NCBI RefSeq assembly: GCF_000964545.1 | Contig: NZ_BBVD01000004.1 | Span: 62,001 to 126,000 of the forward strand | Length of the DNA stretch: 64,000 nt | Source of the DNA: Comamonas thiooxydans | Lineage (GTDB): Bacteria > Pseudomonadota > Gammaproteobacteria > Burkholderiales > Burkholderiaceae_C | Reading direction: 5' to 3' | Part shown: piece after piece, positions 8,941 through 17,265 of the stretch | How the letters are laid out: each line of letters begins with the position of its first letter | How positions within the stretch are numbered: the first letter of the stretch is position 1 | The notes under the pieces: generated by a model | The model's database searches: none | Seen by the model: only the letters and a program-made list of their open reading frames with translations | What the model was told of the DNA's origin: nothing | Made by a program: the position numbers and the translations under genes

Positions 8941-10305
8941 ATGACTTCAGTCTCTCCCCGCCTGGACCAGGTCTCCCACCGCCTGGCCCAAGGCCAGACC
9001 AGCGCCGTGCAACTGGCCGAGCAGGCACTGGAGCGCGCCGCGCAAGGCGAAGGCCCGCGCGTTTTCACGCGCGTGCTGCGCGAGCAGGCCCTGGCCGAAG
9101 CCCGCGCCAGCGATGCGCTGCGCGCGGCCGGCCTGGCACGCTCGCCCCTCGAAGGCCTGCCCATCTCGGTCAAGGATCTGTTCGATATCGCGGGCCACCC
9201 CACGCTGGGCGGCTCCAGACTGCTGGCCGATGCCGCACCCGCCACGCAGACGGCCGAAGTCGTGCAGCGTCTGCGCCGCGCAGGCGCGGTCATCGTGGGC
9301 ACGACCAACATGACCGAGTTCGCCTACTCGGGCCTGGGGCTGAATCCGCACTACGGCACGCCGCGCAATCCCTGGCAGCGTGACATCGACGGCGGCCGCA
9401 TTCCCGGCGGCTCGTCCTCGGGCGCGGCCATCTCGGTGACCGACGGCATGGCGCTGGCCGCCATCGGCTCGGACACCGGCGGCTCGGTGCGCATTCCCTC
9501 GGCGCTGTGCGGCCTGACCGGCTTCAAGCCCACGGCGCGGCGCGTTTCCATGCAGGGCGTGCTGCCGCTGTCAGCCAACCTCGACTCCATCGGACCGCTG
9601 GCGCCCAGCGTGCGCTGCTGCGCCGCGCTGGACGCAGTGCTGTCGGGCCAGTCGCATGGCGAGCTGCGCGCGGCCTCGCTGCAGGGCCTGCGCCTGCTGG
9701 CGCCCACGAATGTGGTGATGGACGGCATGGACAGCACCGTGGCCGCAGCCTGGCAGCGTGCGCTGTCGCTGCTGTACGCGGCCGGCGTGCAGATCACCGA
9801 GGCCGTGGTGCCGCCCTTTGCCGAGCTTGCGCAGATCAATGCCAAGGGCGGCTTCACCGCCGCCGAGGCCTGGGCCTGGCACCGCAGCCATATCGACGGC
9901 GCCGGCCGCCTGGCGGAATACGATCCGCGCGTGGGCACGCGCATTCTGCGCGGCAAGGACATCAGCGCGGCCGACTACATCGAGCTGCTGGCGCGCCGCC
10001 AGCAGTGGATTGCCCTGGTCCAGGCGCAGATGGCCGACCACGACCTGATGCTCATGCCCACGGTGCCCGTGATCGCGCCCAAGATTGCCGAGCTTGAGGC
10101 CAGCGACGAAGCCTATTTCGCGGCCAACGGGCTGATGCTGCGCAATCCCACGCTGATCAACTTCCTCGACGGCTGTGCGGTGTCCCTGCCCTGCCACCGC
10201 GCGGGCGAAGCGCCCGTGGGCCTGAGCCTGGCCGGCACGGCCGGTCAGGACCAGCGCCTGCTGTCGGTGGCGCTGGCCGTGGAGGCTTTGCTGGCCCAGG
10301 CCTGA
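8941..10305 (+). CDS. Amidase-signature family amidase
   Basis: Amide hydrolase of 454 residues with the complete amidase-signature triad: Lys78 (ISVKDLF), cis-Ser158 in GGSSSG, and nucleophile Ser182 in SDTGGSVRIPS. The spacing between the two serines (24 residues) equals that of characterised family members. It resembles GatA, but no gatB or gatC is adjacent and the neighbours are a transporter and DUF2848, so a catabolic amidase is more likely than tRNA amidotransferase. It is the last gene of the MFS/DUF2848/amidase unit and ends at a large inverted repeat. The substrate is unknown. Confidence 0.9.
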   Translation: MTSVSPRLDQVSHRLAQGQTSAVQLAEQALERAAQGEGPRVFTRVLREQALAEARASDALRAAGLARSPLEGLPISVKDLFDIAGHPTLGGSRLLADAAPATQTAEVVQRLRRAGAVIVGTTNMTEFAYSGLGLNPHYGTPRNPWQRDIDGGRIPGGSSSGAAISVTDGMALAAIGSDTGGSVRIPSALCGLTGFKPTARRVSMQGVLPLSANLDSIGPLAPSVRCCAALDAVLSGQSHGELRAASLQGLRLLAPTNVVMDGMDSTVAAAWQRALSLLYAAGVQITEAVVPPFAELAQINAKGGFTAAEAWAWHRSHIDGAGRLAEYDPRVGTRILRGKDISAADYIELLARRQQWIALVQAQMADHDLMLMPTVPVIAPKIAELEASDEAYFAANGLMLRNPTLINFLDGCAVSLPCHRAGEAPVGLSLAGTAGQDQRLLSVALAVEALLAQA

Positions 10306-10320
10306 TTGCAGAGAAAAAAC

Positions 10321-10408
10321 AGGAGCTGCTAGCGCTTGACTGCAATTGATTTCAGATAGGAAACACTCTGAAATCGATATTCATCAGGCGCTAGCAGCTC
10401 CTTTTTTA
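10321..10408. repeat. Intergenic inverted repeat (family A copy 1), likely bidirectional terminator
   Basis: Perfect 15-bp arms (10321-10335 and 10388-10402, aggagctgctagcgc and its complement) enclose a region with a second, internal inverted repeat (gatttcaga / ctctgaaatc). T-runs flank both sides, so it can terminate both the amidase transcript and the convergent LysR transcript. Three diverged relatives occur elsewhere in the window (28816, 35648 and 47488). Confidence 0.8.
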
Positions 10409-10479
10409 TTCAGTACTGAGGCACACCCCAATGCACGGCAGGCATTGGCGCCCGCACCATTTGTGCCTGCTCCTGCGCT

Positions 10480-11421
10480 TTATGCGTCCCCTGCCAGACG
10501 GGTGCCGGGCAGCCGCGCCACGGCCTGGCCATGGTTCAGCGCAAAGGCCGTGGCCACCTCTTCGGCGGCGCGCACCACGGTTTCGGCCAGCGGGTTCTGA
10601 TGATCGTTGCGCCAGCAGGCCACCAGCGGCAGCGAGGGGAACTCGCGATCCACGCGCAGCAGGCGCAGGCGCTGCTCGGCCAGCTCGCGCTGGATGATGG
10701 CCGGCGGCACGGCCGCCACGCCCAGGCCGTCGCAGACCACGCGGATCATGGTCGCCACCGAGGCAATGCAGTTCATGTGCGGCGAGGCGCTGCCTTCGGC
10801 GCTGAACAGCTGCTCGATCACCGCATACGGCTCGGAGCCGCGCGCAAAGCTCATGATGGGAAAAGCCGCCAGCTCGGCCAGGCTCAGGGTCTCGTCGCCT
10901 ATGCCCAGCTTGGGGCTGCCCACCCAGGCCATGGCGAACTCGCCCAGCGACAGATTGGCGATGGCGCCGCCGGAGACGGGCTTGGCCTGCAGCGAGACAT
11001 CGAGCTGCCCCTTGAGCAGTTGCTCCGACATATGGATGGTGGTGTCGCAGGCGATCTCCACCTGCAGGCGCGGATAGCGCTGCTGCAGCAGCGCGAGAAA
11101 GTCGGGGAACCAGCTGTGCACGATGGATTCGATGGCGCCGATGCGGATCACGCCCGCATAGGCCTGCTTGTCCAGCATGTCCTCGCGCATCTCGCGCATC
11201 AGCCGGAGCATGCGCTCGGCATGCACCAGGGCCTTGGCGCCGTCGGCCGTGAGCGTGACCTCGCGCACGCCGCGGTCGAACAGGCGCACGCCGAACTCCT
11301 GCTCCAGCGTGGCGATGCGGCTGGAGACAGCTGCCTGTGTGGTGAACAGCCGCTCGGCCGTCATGCGGAAGTTGCGCAGCTCGGCCAGCAGCACAAAGGT
11401 TTCCAGAAACCGTAGATTCAT
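10480..11421 (-). CDS. LysR-family transcriptional regulator
   Basis: LTTR of 313 residues: an N-terminal winged helix-turn-helix (FRMTAERLFTTQAAVSSRIA) and a periplasmic-binding-protein-like effector domain from about residue 90. It is convergent with the amidase unit and divergent from cysK (156 bases between starts). A 10-bp palindrome, atatcgatat at 11468-11477, lies near its start and may be an autoregulatory site. Because it adjoins the amidase/DUF2848/MFS genes, it may control them rather than cysK. That is inference. Confidence 0.92.
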   Translation of the reverse strand: MNLRFLETFVLLAELRNFRMTAERLFTTQAAVSSRIATLEQEFGVRLFDRGVREVTLTADGAKALVHAERMLRLMREMREDMLDKQAYAGVIRIGAIESIVHSWFPDFLALLQQRYPRLQVEIACDTTIHMSEQLLKGQLDVSLQAKPVSGGAIANLSLGEFAMAWVGSPKLGIGDETLSLAELAAFPIMSFARGSEPYAVIEQLFSAEGSASPHMNCIASVATMIRVVCDGLGVAAVPPAIIQRELAEQRLRLLRVDREFPSLPLVACWRNDHQNPLAETVVRAAEEVATAFALNHGQAVARLPGTRLAGDA

Positions 11422-11577
11422 GGGTCGATGTTAATCATCGCCCGCGGCCTTGCCCACTTTTCGGGTCATATCGATATAGCCCATTCGCACAACGCTTGCG
11501 TGCACAATGCTCTGTGTCTGCGCAGACAGCCTGCGCTGCGATCCACTGTCCCACCATCCCTTATTCGCGGAGGTCCG

Positions 11578-12498
11578 ATGAGAGCTGACAACATTCTGCA
11601 AACGATTGGCGACACGCCCGTCATTCACATCAACCGTCTGTTCGGCAGCAATACCAACGTCTGGATCAAGTCCGAGCGCAGCAACCCGGGCGGCTCCATC
11701 AAGGATCGTATTGCCCTGTCCATGGTGGAAGACGCCGAGAAATCCGGCGCGCTCAAGCCCGGTGGCGTCATCATCGAGCCCACCAGCGGCAACACCGGCG
11801 TGGGCCTGGCCCTGGTCGCGGCCGTCAAGGGCTACAAGCTGATCCTGGTCATGCCCGAGAGCATGAGCATCGAGCGCCGCCGCCTGATGCTGGCCTATGG
11901 CGCATCCTTTGACCTGACTCCCAAGGAAAAAGGCATGAAGGGCGCCATCGCCCGCGCCCAGGAACTGGCCGCACAGACGCCCGGTGCCTGGATTCCCCAG
12001 CAGTTCGAGAACCCCGCCAACGTGGCCGTGCATGAGGCCACCACGGCCCAGGAAATCCTGCGCGACTTCCCCGACGGCATCGACGCCTTCATCACCGGCG
12101 TGGGCACGGGCGGTCACCTCTCCGGCGTGGCCAAGGTGCTCAAGGCCAAGTTCCCCAATCTCAAGGTCTATGCGGTCGAGCCCGCGGCATCGCCCGTGAT
12201 CTCCGGCGGTCAGCCCGCGCCCCACCCCATCCAGGGTATCGGCGCCGGCTTTGTGCCCAAGAATCTTGACGTCAGCCTGCTCGACGGCGTGATTCAGGTG
12301 GAGGCCGAGCCCGCACGCGAATACGCGCGCCGCGCCGCTCGCGAGGAAGGCCTGCTGGTCGGCATCTCCTCGGGCGCCACGCTGGCCGCTATTGCGCAGA
12401 AGCTACCCGAGCTGCCACCCAGCGCCAGGGTGCTGGGCTTTGCCTACGACACGGGCGAGCGCTACCTGTCGGTGGAAGGCTTCCTGCCCAACGCCTGA
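11578..12498 (+). CDS. cysK: Cysteine synthase A (O-acetylserine sulfhydrylase)
   Basis: PLP enzyme making cysteine from O-acetylserine and sulfide, 306 residues. Lys42 in NPGGSIKDR is the Schiff-base lysine. PTSGNTG binds the substrate carboxylate, and GVGTGGHLSG plus GISSGAT hold the cofactor phosphate. The substrate-loop and length are those of CysK rather than CysM. The start at 11578 has a strong GGAGG seven bases upstream, which excludes the longer open frame. A clear terminator follows at 12521-12548. Confidence 0.94.
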   Translation: MRADNILQTIGDTPVIHINRLFGSNTNVWIKSERSNPGGSIKDRIALSMVEDAEKSGALKPGGVIIEPTSGNTGVGLALVAAVKGYKLILVMPESMSIERRRLMLAYGASFDLTPKEKGMKGAIARAQELAAQTPGAWIPQQFENPANVAVHEATTAQEILRDFPDGIDAFITGVGTGGHLSGVAKVLKAKFPNLKVYAVEPAASPVISGGQPAPHPIQGIGAGFVPKNLDVSLLDGVIQVEAEPAREYARRAAREEGLLVGISSGATLAAIAQKLPELPPSARVLGFAYDTGERYLSVEGFLPNA

Positions 12499-12520
12499 TC
12501 GCGCCGCGCGCTTTCCTGCC

Positions 12521-12548
12521 ACGCCGCACAAGATGCGGCGTTTTTTTT
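12521..12548 (+). terminator. Rho-independent terminator after cysK
   Basis: Stem cgccgca / tgcggcg (12522-12528 with 12534-12540) followed by eight T residues. It ends the cysK transcript and isolates the ABC exporter gene downstream. Confidence 0.9.
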
Positions 12549-12754
12549 CCGCGCAGGCCTCCGCAACAGCACGCTATATGGCCCGCCATAACCCGCTACA
12601 GCCCGCTATAGCCCGAGCGCGCCATGCGTTCATCAGGCCCGCACCAATGGCCCATGGGACAAGCGGTCATCCCGTACGCTTGACACCAATCCAGGGCACT
12701 CCCCTACCATGGGGACAAGATATGCCACAAGCATGAACCGGGAGAATTTCCATC

Positions 12755-14599
12755 TTGTTCCGATTTTTTGAAAAACAGGTTCCACCTTATCCAGCACAGG
12801 AGCCCAAGGTCCCGCCCAAAGGTTTTTTTGCCTTTGTCTGGGCCTGTACCCAGGGCATGCGCGGCTGGATTGGTCTGATGACCCTCACCTCGGCACTGCT
12901 GGCCGCCTACGAAGCAGTGCTGTTCGCCATCATGGGCCGCGTGGTGGACTGGCTGGGCACGGTCTCGCCCGCCAACTTCTGGGCCGAACAGCAAGCCACG
13001 GTGCTGGGCATCGCCGCCATCCTGCTGGGCAGCGTGGCGCTGCTGGCCCTGCACACCACCGTCATGCACCAGGTGCTGGCCATCAACTTCCCCATGCGGC
13101 TGCGCTGGGTGTTTCACAAGCTGATGCTGGGCCAGAGCATGTCCTTCTATGCGGACGAGTTTGCCGGCCGCATCACCACCAAGATCATGCAGACCGCGCT
13201 GTCGGTGCGAGAAGTGGTGTTCATGGTGGTGGATGTGTTTGTGGGCGTGGGCGTCTACATGATCGGCATTCTGATTCTGGCCGCCAGCTTCGAGTGGCGG
13301 CTGATGATTCCGTTTGCACTGTGGTTCATTGCCTATGCCGCCGCCTGCTTCTACTTTGTGCCGCGCCTGGGCCAGATCGGCAAGGAGCAGGCCGATGCGC
13401 GCTCCATGATGACGGGCCGCGTCACCGATGCCTATACCAATATCGCGACCGTCAAGCTGTTCGCCCACACGCGCCGCGAAGCCGAATATGCGCGCAATGC
13501 CATGGAAGCCTTCAAGGCCACGGGCTATGCGCAGATGCGTCTGGTCAGTCTGTTCGAGATCACCAACCACCTGATGATTGCCCTGCTGCTGCTGGCCAGT
13601 GGAGGCACGGCGCTCTATCTGTGGACGCAGGCTCAGGCATCTGCGGGCGTGGTGGCTGCCGTGATTGCCATGGCGCTGCGGCTGATGGGTTACTCGCACT
13701 GGGTGATGTGGCAGATGACGGGCCTGTTCGAGAACGTTGGCACCATCCAGGACGGCATCACCACTCTGACCAAGCCGCGCACCATCGTCGATGCACCCGA
13801 CGCCAAGCCGCTGCAGGTCACGCGAGGAGCGATTGCCTTCGAGGATGTGAGCTTTGCCTACAAGGCTGGCGGCAAAAAGGTGCTGGACCACCTGAACCTG
13901 CACATCCGTCCCGGCGAGCGCATCGGCCTGATCGGACGCTCGGGCGCGGGCAAGTCCACGCTGGTCAACCTGCTGCTGCGCTTTCATGAGCCCCAAGGCG
14001 GGCGCATCACCATCGACGGCCAGGACATTCGCAGCGTGACGCAGGACAGCCTGCGCAGTGCCATCGGCATGGTGACCCAGGACACCTCGCTGCTGCACCG
14101 CTCCATGCGCGACAACATCCTCTATGGCCGCCCCGACGCCAGCGAAGCCGAGATGCAGGCCGCGGCCGACAAGGCCGAGGCCTCGGACTTCATTGCCACG
14201 CTGACCGACCTCAAGGGCCGCAGCGGCTATGACGCCCAGGTGGGCGAGCGCGGCATCAAGCTCTCGGGCGGCCAGCGCCAGCGCGTGGCGATTGCACGCG
14301 TGATGCTCAAGGACGCTCCCATTTTGCTGCTCGACGAAGCCACCAGTGCGCTGGACAGCGAGGTGGAAGCCGCCATCCAGGAAAGCCTGGATTCGCTGAT
14401 GGACGGCAAGACCGTGATCGCCATTGCCCACCGTCTGTCCACCATCGCAGCCATGGATCGCCTGATCGTGATGAACGAAGGCCATATCGTGGAGGAAGGC
14501 ACGCACCAGCAACTGCTGCAGCGCGGTGGCATCTACGCCAAGCTCTGGGCGCACCAGAGCGGCGGCTTCCTGGCCGACCAGGACGAAGCCGTGCAATAA
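12755..14599 (+). CDS. ABC exporter, fused permease and ATPase (half-transporter)
   Basis: Type IV ABC half-exporter of 614 residues: six membrane helices in about residues 35-330, then a nucleotide-binding domain with Walker A GRSGAGKST (about 394-402), signature LSGGQRQR, Walker B ILLLDEATSALDS and H-loop AHRLST. It should act as a homodimer, exporting a lipid, peptide or drug. Translation starts at a TTG (12755), supported by GGGAG about nine bases upstream and by the lack of an in-frame ATG nearby. A second, different exporter of this fold lies at 54904-56733. The substrate is unknown. Confidence 0.92.
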   Translation: MFRFFEKQVPPYPAQEPKVPPKGFFAFVWACTQGMRGWIGLMTLTSALLAAYEAVLFAIMGRVVDWLGTVSPANFWAEQQATVLGIAAILLGSVALLALHTTVMHQVLAINFPMRLRWVFHKLMLGQSMSFYADEFAGRITTKIMQTALSVREVVFMVVDVFVGVGVYMIGILILAASFEWRLMIPFALWFIAYAAACFYFVPRLGQIGKEQADARSMMTGRVTDAYTNIATVKLFAHTRREAEYARNAMEAFKATGYAQMRLVSLFEITNHLMIALLLLASGGTALYLWTQAQASAGVVAAVIAMALRLMGYSHWVMWQMTGLFENVGTIQDGITTLTKPRTIVDAPDAKPLQVTRGAIAFEDVSFAYKAGGKKVLDHLNLHIRPGERIGLIGRSGAGKSTLVNLLLRFHEPQGGRITIDGQDIRSVTQDSLRSAIGMVTQDTSLLHRSMRDNILYGRPDASEAEMQAAADKAEASDFIATLTDLKGRSGYDAQVGERGIKLSGGQRQRVAIARVMLKDAPILLLDEATSALDSEVEAAIQESLDSLMDGKTVIAIAHRLSTIAAMDRLIVMNEGHIVEEGTHQQLLQRGGIYAKLWAHQSGGFLADQDEAVQ

Positions 14600-14985
14600 G
14601 CCAGTCTTGTCGTGAGTTCAAGCCACAATCGCCCATAGCGCCTGGCACAAGGGTGCACGCCGCTCATCGCATGCGTGCGCCAGAGATCACAGAAGGGGAG
14701 CATCGCTCCCCTTTTGCATGCATCCATCCCACACGCAGCAATAGGTTTCAGTTCCAGCCTGCAAGAGTGCGAGCCTCTCCGCCATGGATCGCATCACAAA
14801 GGGGCGCGTTGAACTATTGGCTGGACAGGTTCATTGCACATTCGATGCTCAGCTTGCTGAAGCAAGTACTGCACAACGGCCCGATCAAGAGCTGCCAGAT
14901 GGCTTTGTGTCGTTCATACGACGGCATTGAACGAAGCAGGCCAATGAGGGGCACTGATAATGCGAGACAGCAAGAGGTCAACGCA
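14600..14985. other. Intergenic region between ABC exporter and LuxR-type gene
   Basis: About 385 bases. It contains the exporter's terminator at 14693-14716 and then about 260 bases of somewhat lower GC leading to the LuxR-type gene. That gene's frame stays open upstream to 14653, but the extra residues look non-coding. I see no operator palindrome. Confidence 0.4.
14693..14716 (+). terminator. Rho-independent terminator after ABC exporter
   Basis: Perfect 9-bp stem aaggggagc / gctcccctt (14693-14701 with 14705-14713) with a three-base loop, followed by a short T-run. It lies about 95 bases after the exporter stop. Confidence 0.75.
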
Positions 14986-16227
14986 ATGAGCACCACCTAC
15001 GGCAAACTGAAACCCATCGATTACGCACAAGCCTCAATGACTTTTGCTCTCAAAGATGGCTCGACATCCGGAGTTCAGAACCCGGAGACAACAGAGCTGA
15101 TCGGTGCGGAGCGCTTCAGCGAATTCATCAATCACCTCTACGACGCTGCTTCCTTGCCGGAGGCCTGGGTTCCCTGCCTGGAGGTGATTCGCACGCATAT
15201 GCGCAGCAATTTTGCAGTGCTGATCATCCGCCAGACCGAGGGAGACAATATCGGTTTGACGATCACCGCATCCGGAGGGCTCGAAGGCTTGCTTACGCAC
15301 GACGTCTACAGCGAGCACAGTCCTTTCCTTGGCATGCCCAAGGAGCAATTCAAGACCATTCCCGACCTGATGTCCGAAAGCGAATGGCGCAGCAGCGTCT
15401 ATTACAAGGACTGGTGCCGTGTGCACAATATCTTCCATGTGATGGCTGCCGATATCGTGACTACCGATGGCAGTGTCTACGGCCTGCGGATCACGCGCCC
15501 CGAATCAGAACCGGCCTTCAGCCAGCGGGATCTGGATCTGGGCCGCATGATCATGCCGCATATCCGCCGTGCGCTGAATATGCATCTGGCACTGCACCAT
15601 GATCGTCAGGTCATGTCGCTGTACAGCACCGTCACGGCTCGCTTGATGGTGGGTGTCGTCATCCTGGACCAGAATGGCCAAGTGCTGGAAAGCAATCCTG
15701 CGGCCAAAGGCATTCTCGATGCTCAGGATGGCATTCGGATCTCCGGAGGCATGCTGGAGGCTGAATATGCAAGCGACAACCGAAAGCTCCAGCGACTGGT
15801 CAAGGATGCCTTGCTGTCCTCCCTGGCATCCGCGTCCGTCATGACCGAAGGCATCTCGATTGCCCGTCCTTCGGGTCAGCTCAATTGGGGGCTTGTGGTC
15901 CAGAGCATTTCCTCGGGTGACAACTCAGAAGCCAAGAGCCGTCCCTGCGTCGCGGTGTTCATGCGCAACACCGATGACAAGGCCGATCCGTCAGCGCACC
16001 TGGCGCAGCAGCTGTTTCAGCTCACGTCTGCAGAGACCTCGCTGGTGATACAGCTGACCCATGGCCTGACGCTGGAGGAGGCTGCCAAAGCGCTGGGCAT
16101 TCGCCTCAATACCGCAAGAGCTCACCTGCGCTCCATCTTCTCCAAGACCGGCGCCCGCCGTCAAAGCGAGCTGGTACGCTTTTTTCTCAATAGCGCTGCC
16201 TGGCTGGGAAGCAAGAGCGGCACCTGA
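14986..16227 (+). CDS. LuxR-type HTH regulator with PAS-like sensor region
   Basis: A 413-residue regulator. The last 65 residues are a LuxR/GerE helix-turn-helix (LTSAETSLVIQLTHGLTLEE and RLNTARAHLRSIFSKTGA). Upstream is a PAS-like segment (VGVVILDQNGQVLESNPAA, about residues 220-240), and the N-terminal 200 residues form an unassigned sensor region. There is no acyl-homoserine-lactone domain signature and no receiver domain. The ATG at 14986 has GAGGT about ten bases upstream. It stands alone between an exporter and a LysR/oxidoreductase pair, and its targets are unknown. Orphan regulators of this shape are frequent in Comamonas. Confidence 0.82.
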   Translation: MSTTYGKLKPIDYAQASMTFALKDGSTSGVQNPETTELIGAERFSEFINHLYDAASLPEAWVPCLEVIRTHMRSNFAVLIIRQTEGDNIGLTITASGGLEGLLTHDVYSEHSPFLGMPKEQFKTIPDLMSESEWRSSVYYKDWCRVHNIFHVMAADIVTTDGSVYGLRITRPESEPAFSQRDLDLGRMIMPHIRRALNMHLALHHDRQVMSLYSTVTARLMVGVVILDQNGQVLESNPAAKGILDAQDGIRISGGMLEAEYASDNRKLQRLVKDALLSSLASASVMTEGISIARPSGQLNWGLVVQSISSGDNSEAKSRPCVAVFMRNTDDKADPSAHLAQQLFQLTSAETSLVIQLTHGLTLEEAAKALGIRLNTARAHLRSIFSKTGARRQSELVRFFLNSAAWLGSKSGT

Positions 16228-16305
16228 TCCTCGCGCGGCAACCGAGTTCCAGGCCTTGAGCGACCTGTACTCATCGCCCTGAAGCAGCAGGGCAGGCAGG
16301 GCTCC

Positions 16306-17250
16306 TCAGCGGTCTGAGGGCCGCCAGGGAGCCGCCGCGAAAGCCTCCGTCACCCATTGCTTGAACGCCTTCATGGCGCCCGTGTTGTACTGCCCCGAAG
16401 GTCGTAGCAGGTAGATGCCCCCGGTATCTCCCAACGTCCATTGCGGCAATATGCGGACCAGCTCTCCAGCATGGATGGAGGGCATGAGGTGCCAGTCACT
16501 GCCGGCAATGATGCCCACCCCTCTGATTGCCGCATGAAGCAAAGCTTCGTTGTCGTTGCTGAGAATGGAGCCGCTGACGCGCACCGATTCGACGGTCTTC
16601 GCAGCCCTCTTTCCTGCCGACTGAACCAGTCGCCATTGCGGAAAATCCAGGAGGCCGGTGTAGCCCAGGCAGTTGTGATGAGCGAGATCCGCAGGCCTGT
16701 CTGGCGCTTCATGGCGCTCAAGATAGCTGGAGGATGCACACAGAAGGCGGTACTGATCGCATAGCCGCGTGGCAACCAGCCGGCTGTCCGCCAGATTGCC
16801 GATACGTATGGCGGCGTCAAAACGCTCTCCCACAATGTCCACGATGCGCTCGCTGTACTCCACTTCGAGCGCTACCTCCGGGTAGGCCAGGGAAAAATCC
16901 GCCAGCATGGGGCTGATCCACCGCCGCCCCATCGTCGCGGGCATGGACAAGCGCAGGCGCCCCCGTATTTCCTGCGCTCCCTGCGCCGCTTCCTGCTCTG
17001 CATCCCGAATCAGATGGGCAGCCTGGCGCAGCTTTTCGACAAGTCGCCAGCCCTCGCTGGTGAAATGCAGCTGGCGCGTGGTGCGCTCCACCAGACGCAC
17101 GCCCAGTCTTCGCTCGAGCGCCTGCATGCGCTTGGAGAGCACCGAAGGGTGACGCGCCAGCAATCGTCCCGCAGCGGCAAACGAGCCCTGGTCTGCCAGT
17201 GCGACCAGCGTGGCGAGCTCATCCGTGTGCTGGCTGTCGAATATCTCCAT
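16306..17250 (-). CDS. LysR-family transcriptional regulator
   Basis: LTTR of 314 residues. The helix-turn-helix is at about residues 22-45 (GSFAAAGRLLARHPSVLSKR), and the effector domain begins near residue 95 (GRLRLSMPATMGRRW). The gene starts 15 bases after the quinone oxidoreductase stop and in the same direction, so the two are probably one transcript. It likely regulates that promoter through the inverted repeat at 18305-18329. Confidence 0.92.
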   Translation of the reverse strand: MEIFDSQHTDELATLVALADQGSFAAAGRLLARHPSVLSKRMQALERRLGVRLVERTTRQLHFTSEGWRLVEKLRQAAHLIRDAEQEAAQGAQEIRGRLRLSMPATMGRRWISPMLADFSLAYPEVALEVEYSERIVDIVGERFDAAIRIGNLADSRLVATRLCDQYRLLCASSSYLERHEAPDRPADLAHHNCLGYTGLLDFPQWRLVQSAGKRAAKTVESVRVSGSILSNDNEALLHAAIRGVGIIAGSDWHLMPSIHAGELVRILPQWTLGDTGGIYLLRPSGQYNTGAMKAFKQWVTEAFAAAPWRPSDR

Positions 17251-17265
17251 GGTGTCTGTAGCGAT

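Noticed and set aside
8941..10305. Amidase as GatA subunit of the tRNA amidotransferase
   Set aside because: No gatB or gatC is adjacent and the neighbours are a transporter and a DUF2848 gene, so a catabolic amidase is preferred.
12580..12615. Short direct repeats (cccgctaca / cccgctata) as a CRISPR or REP array
   Set aside because: Only three imperfect 9-10 base units without spacers; too short and irregular for either.
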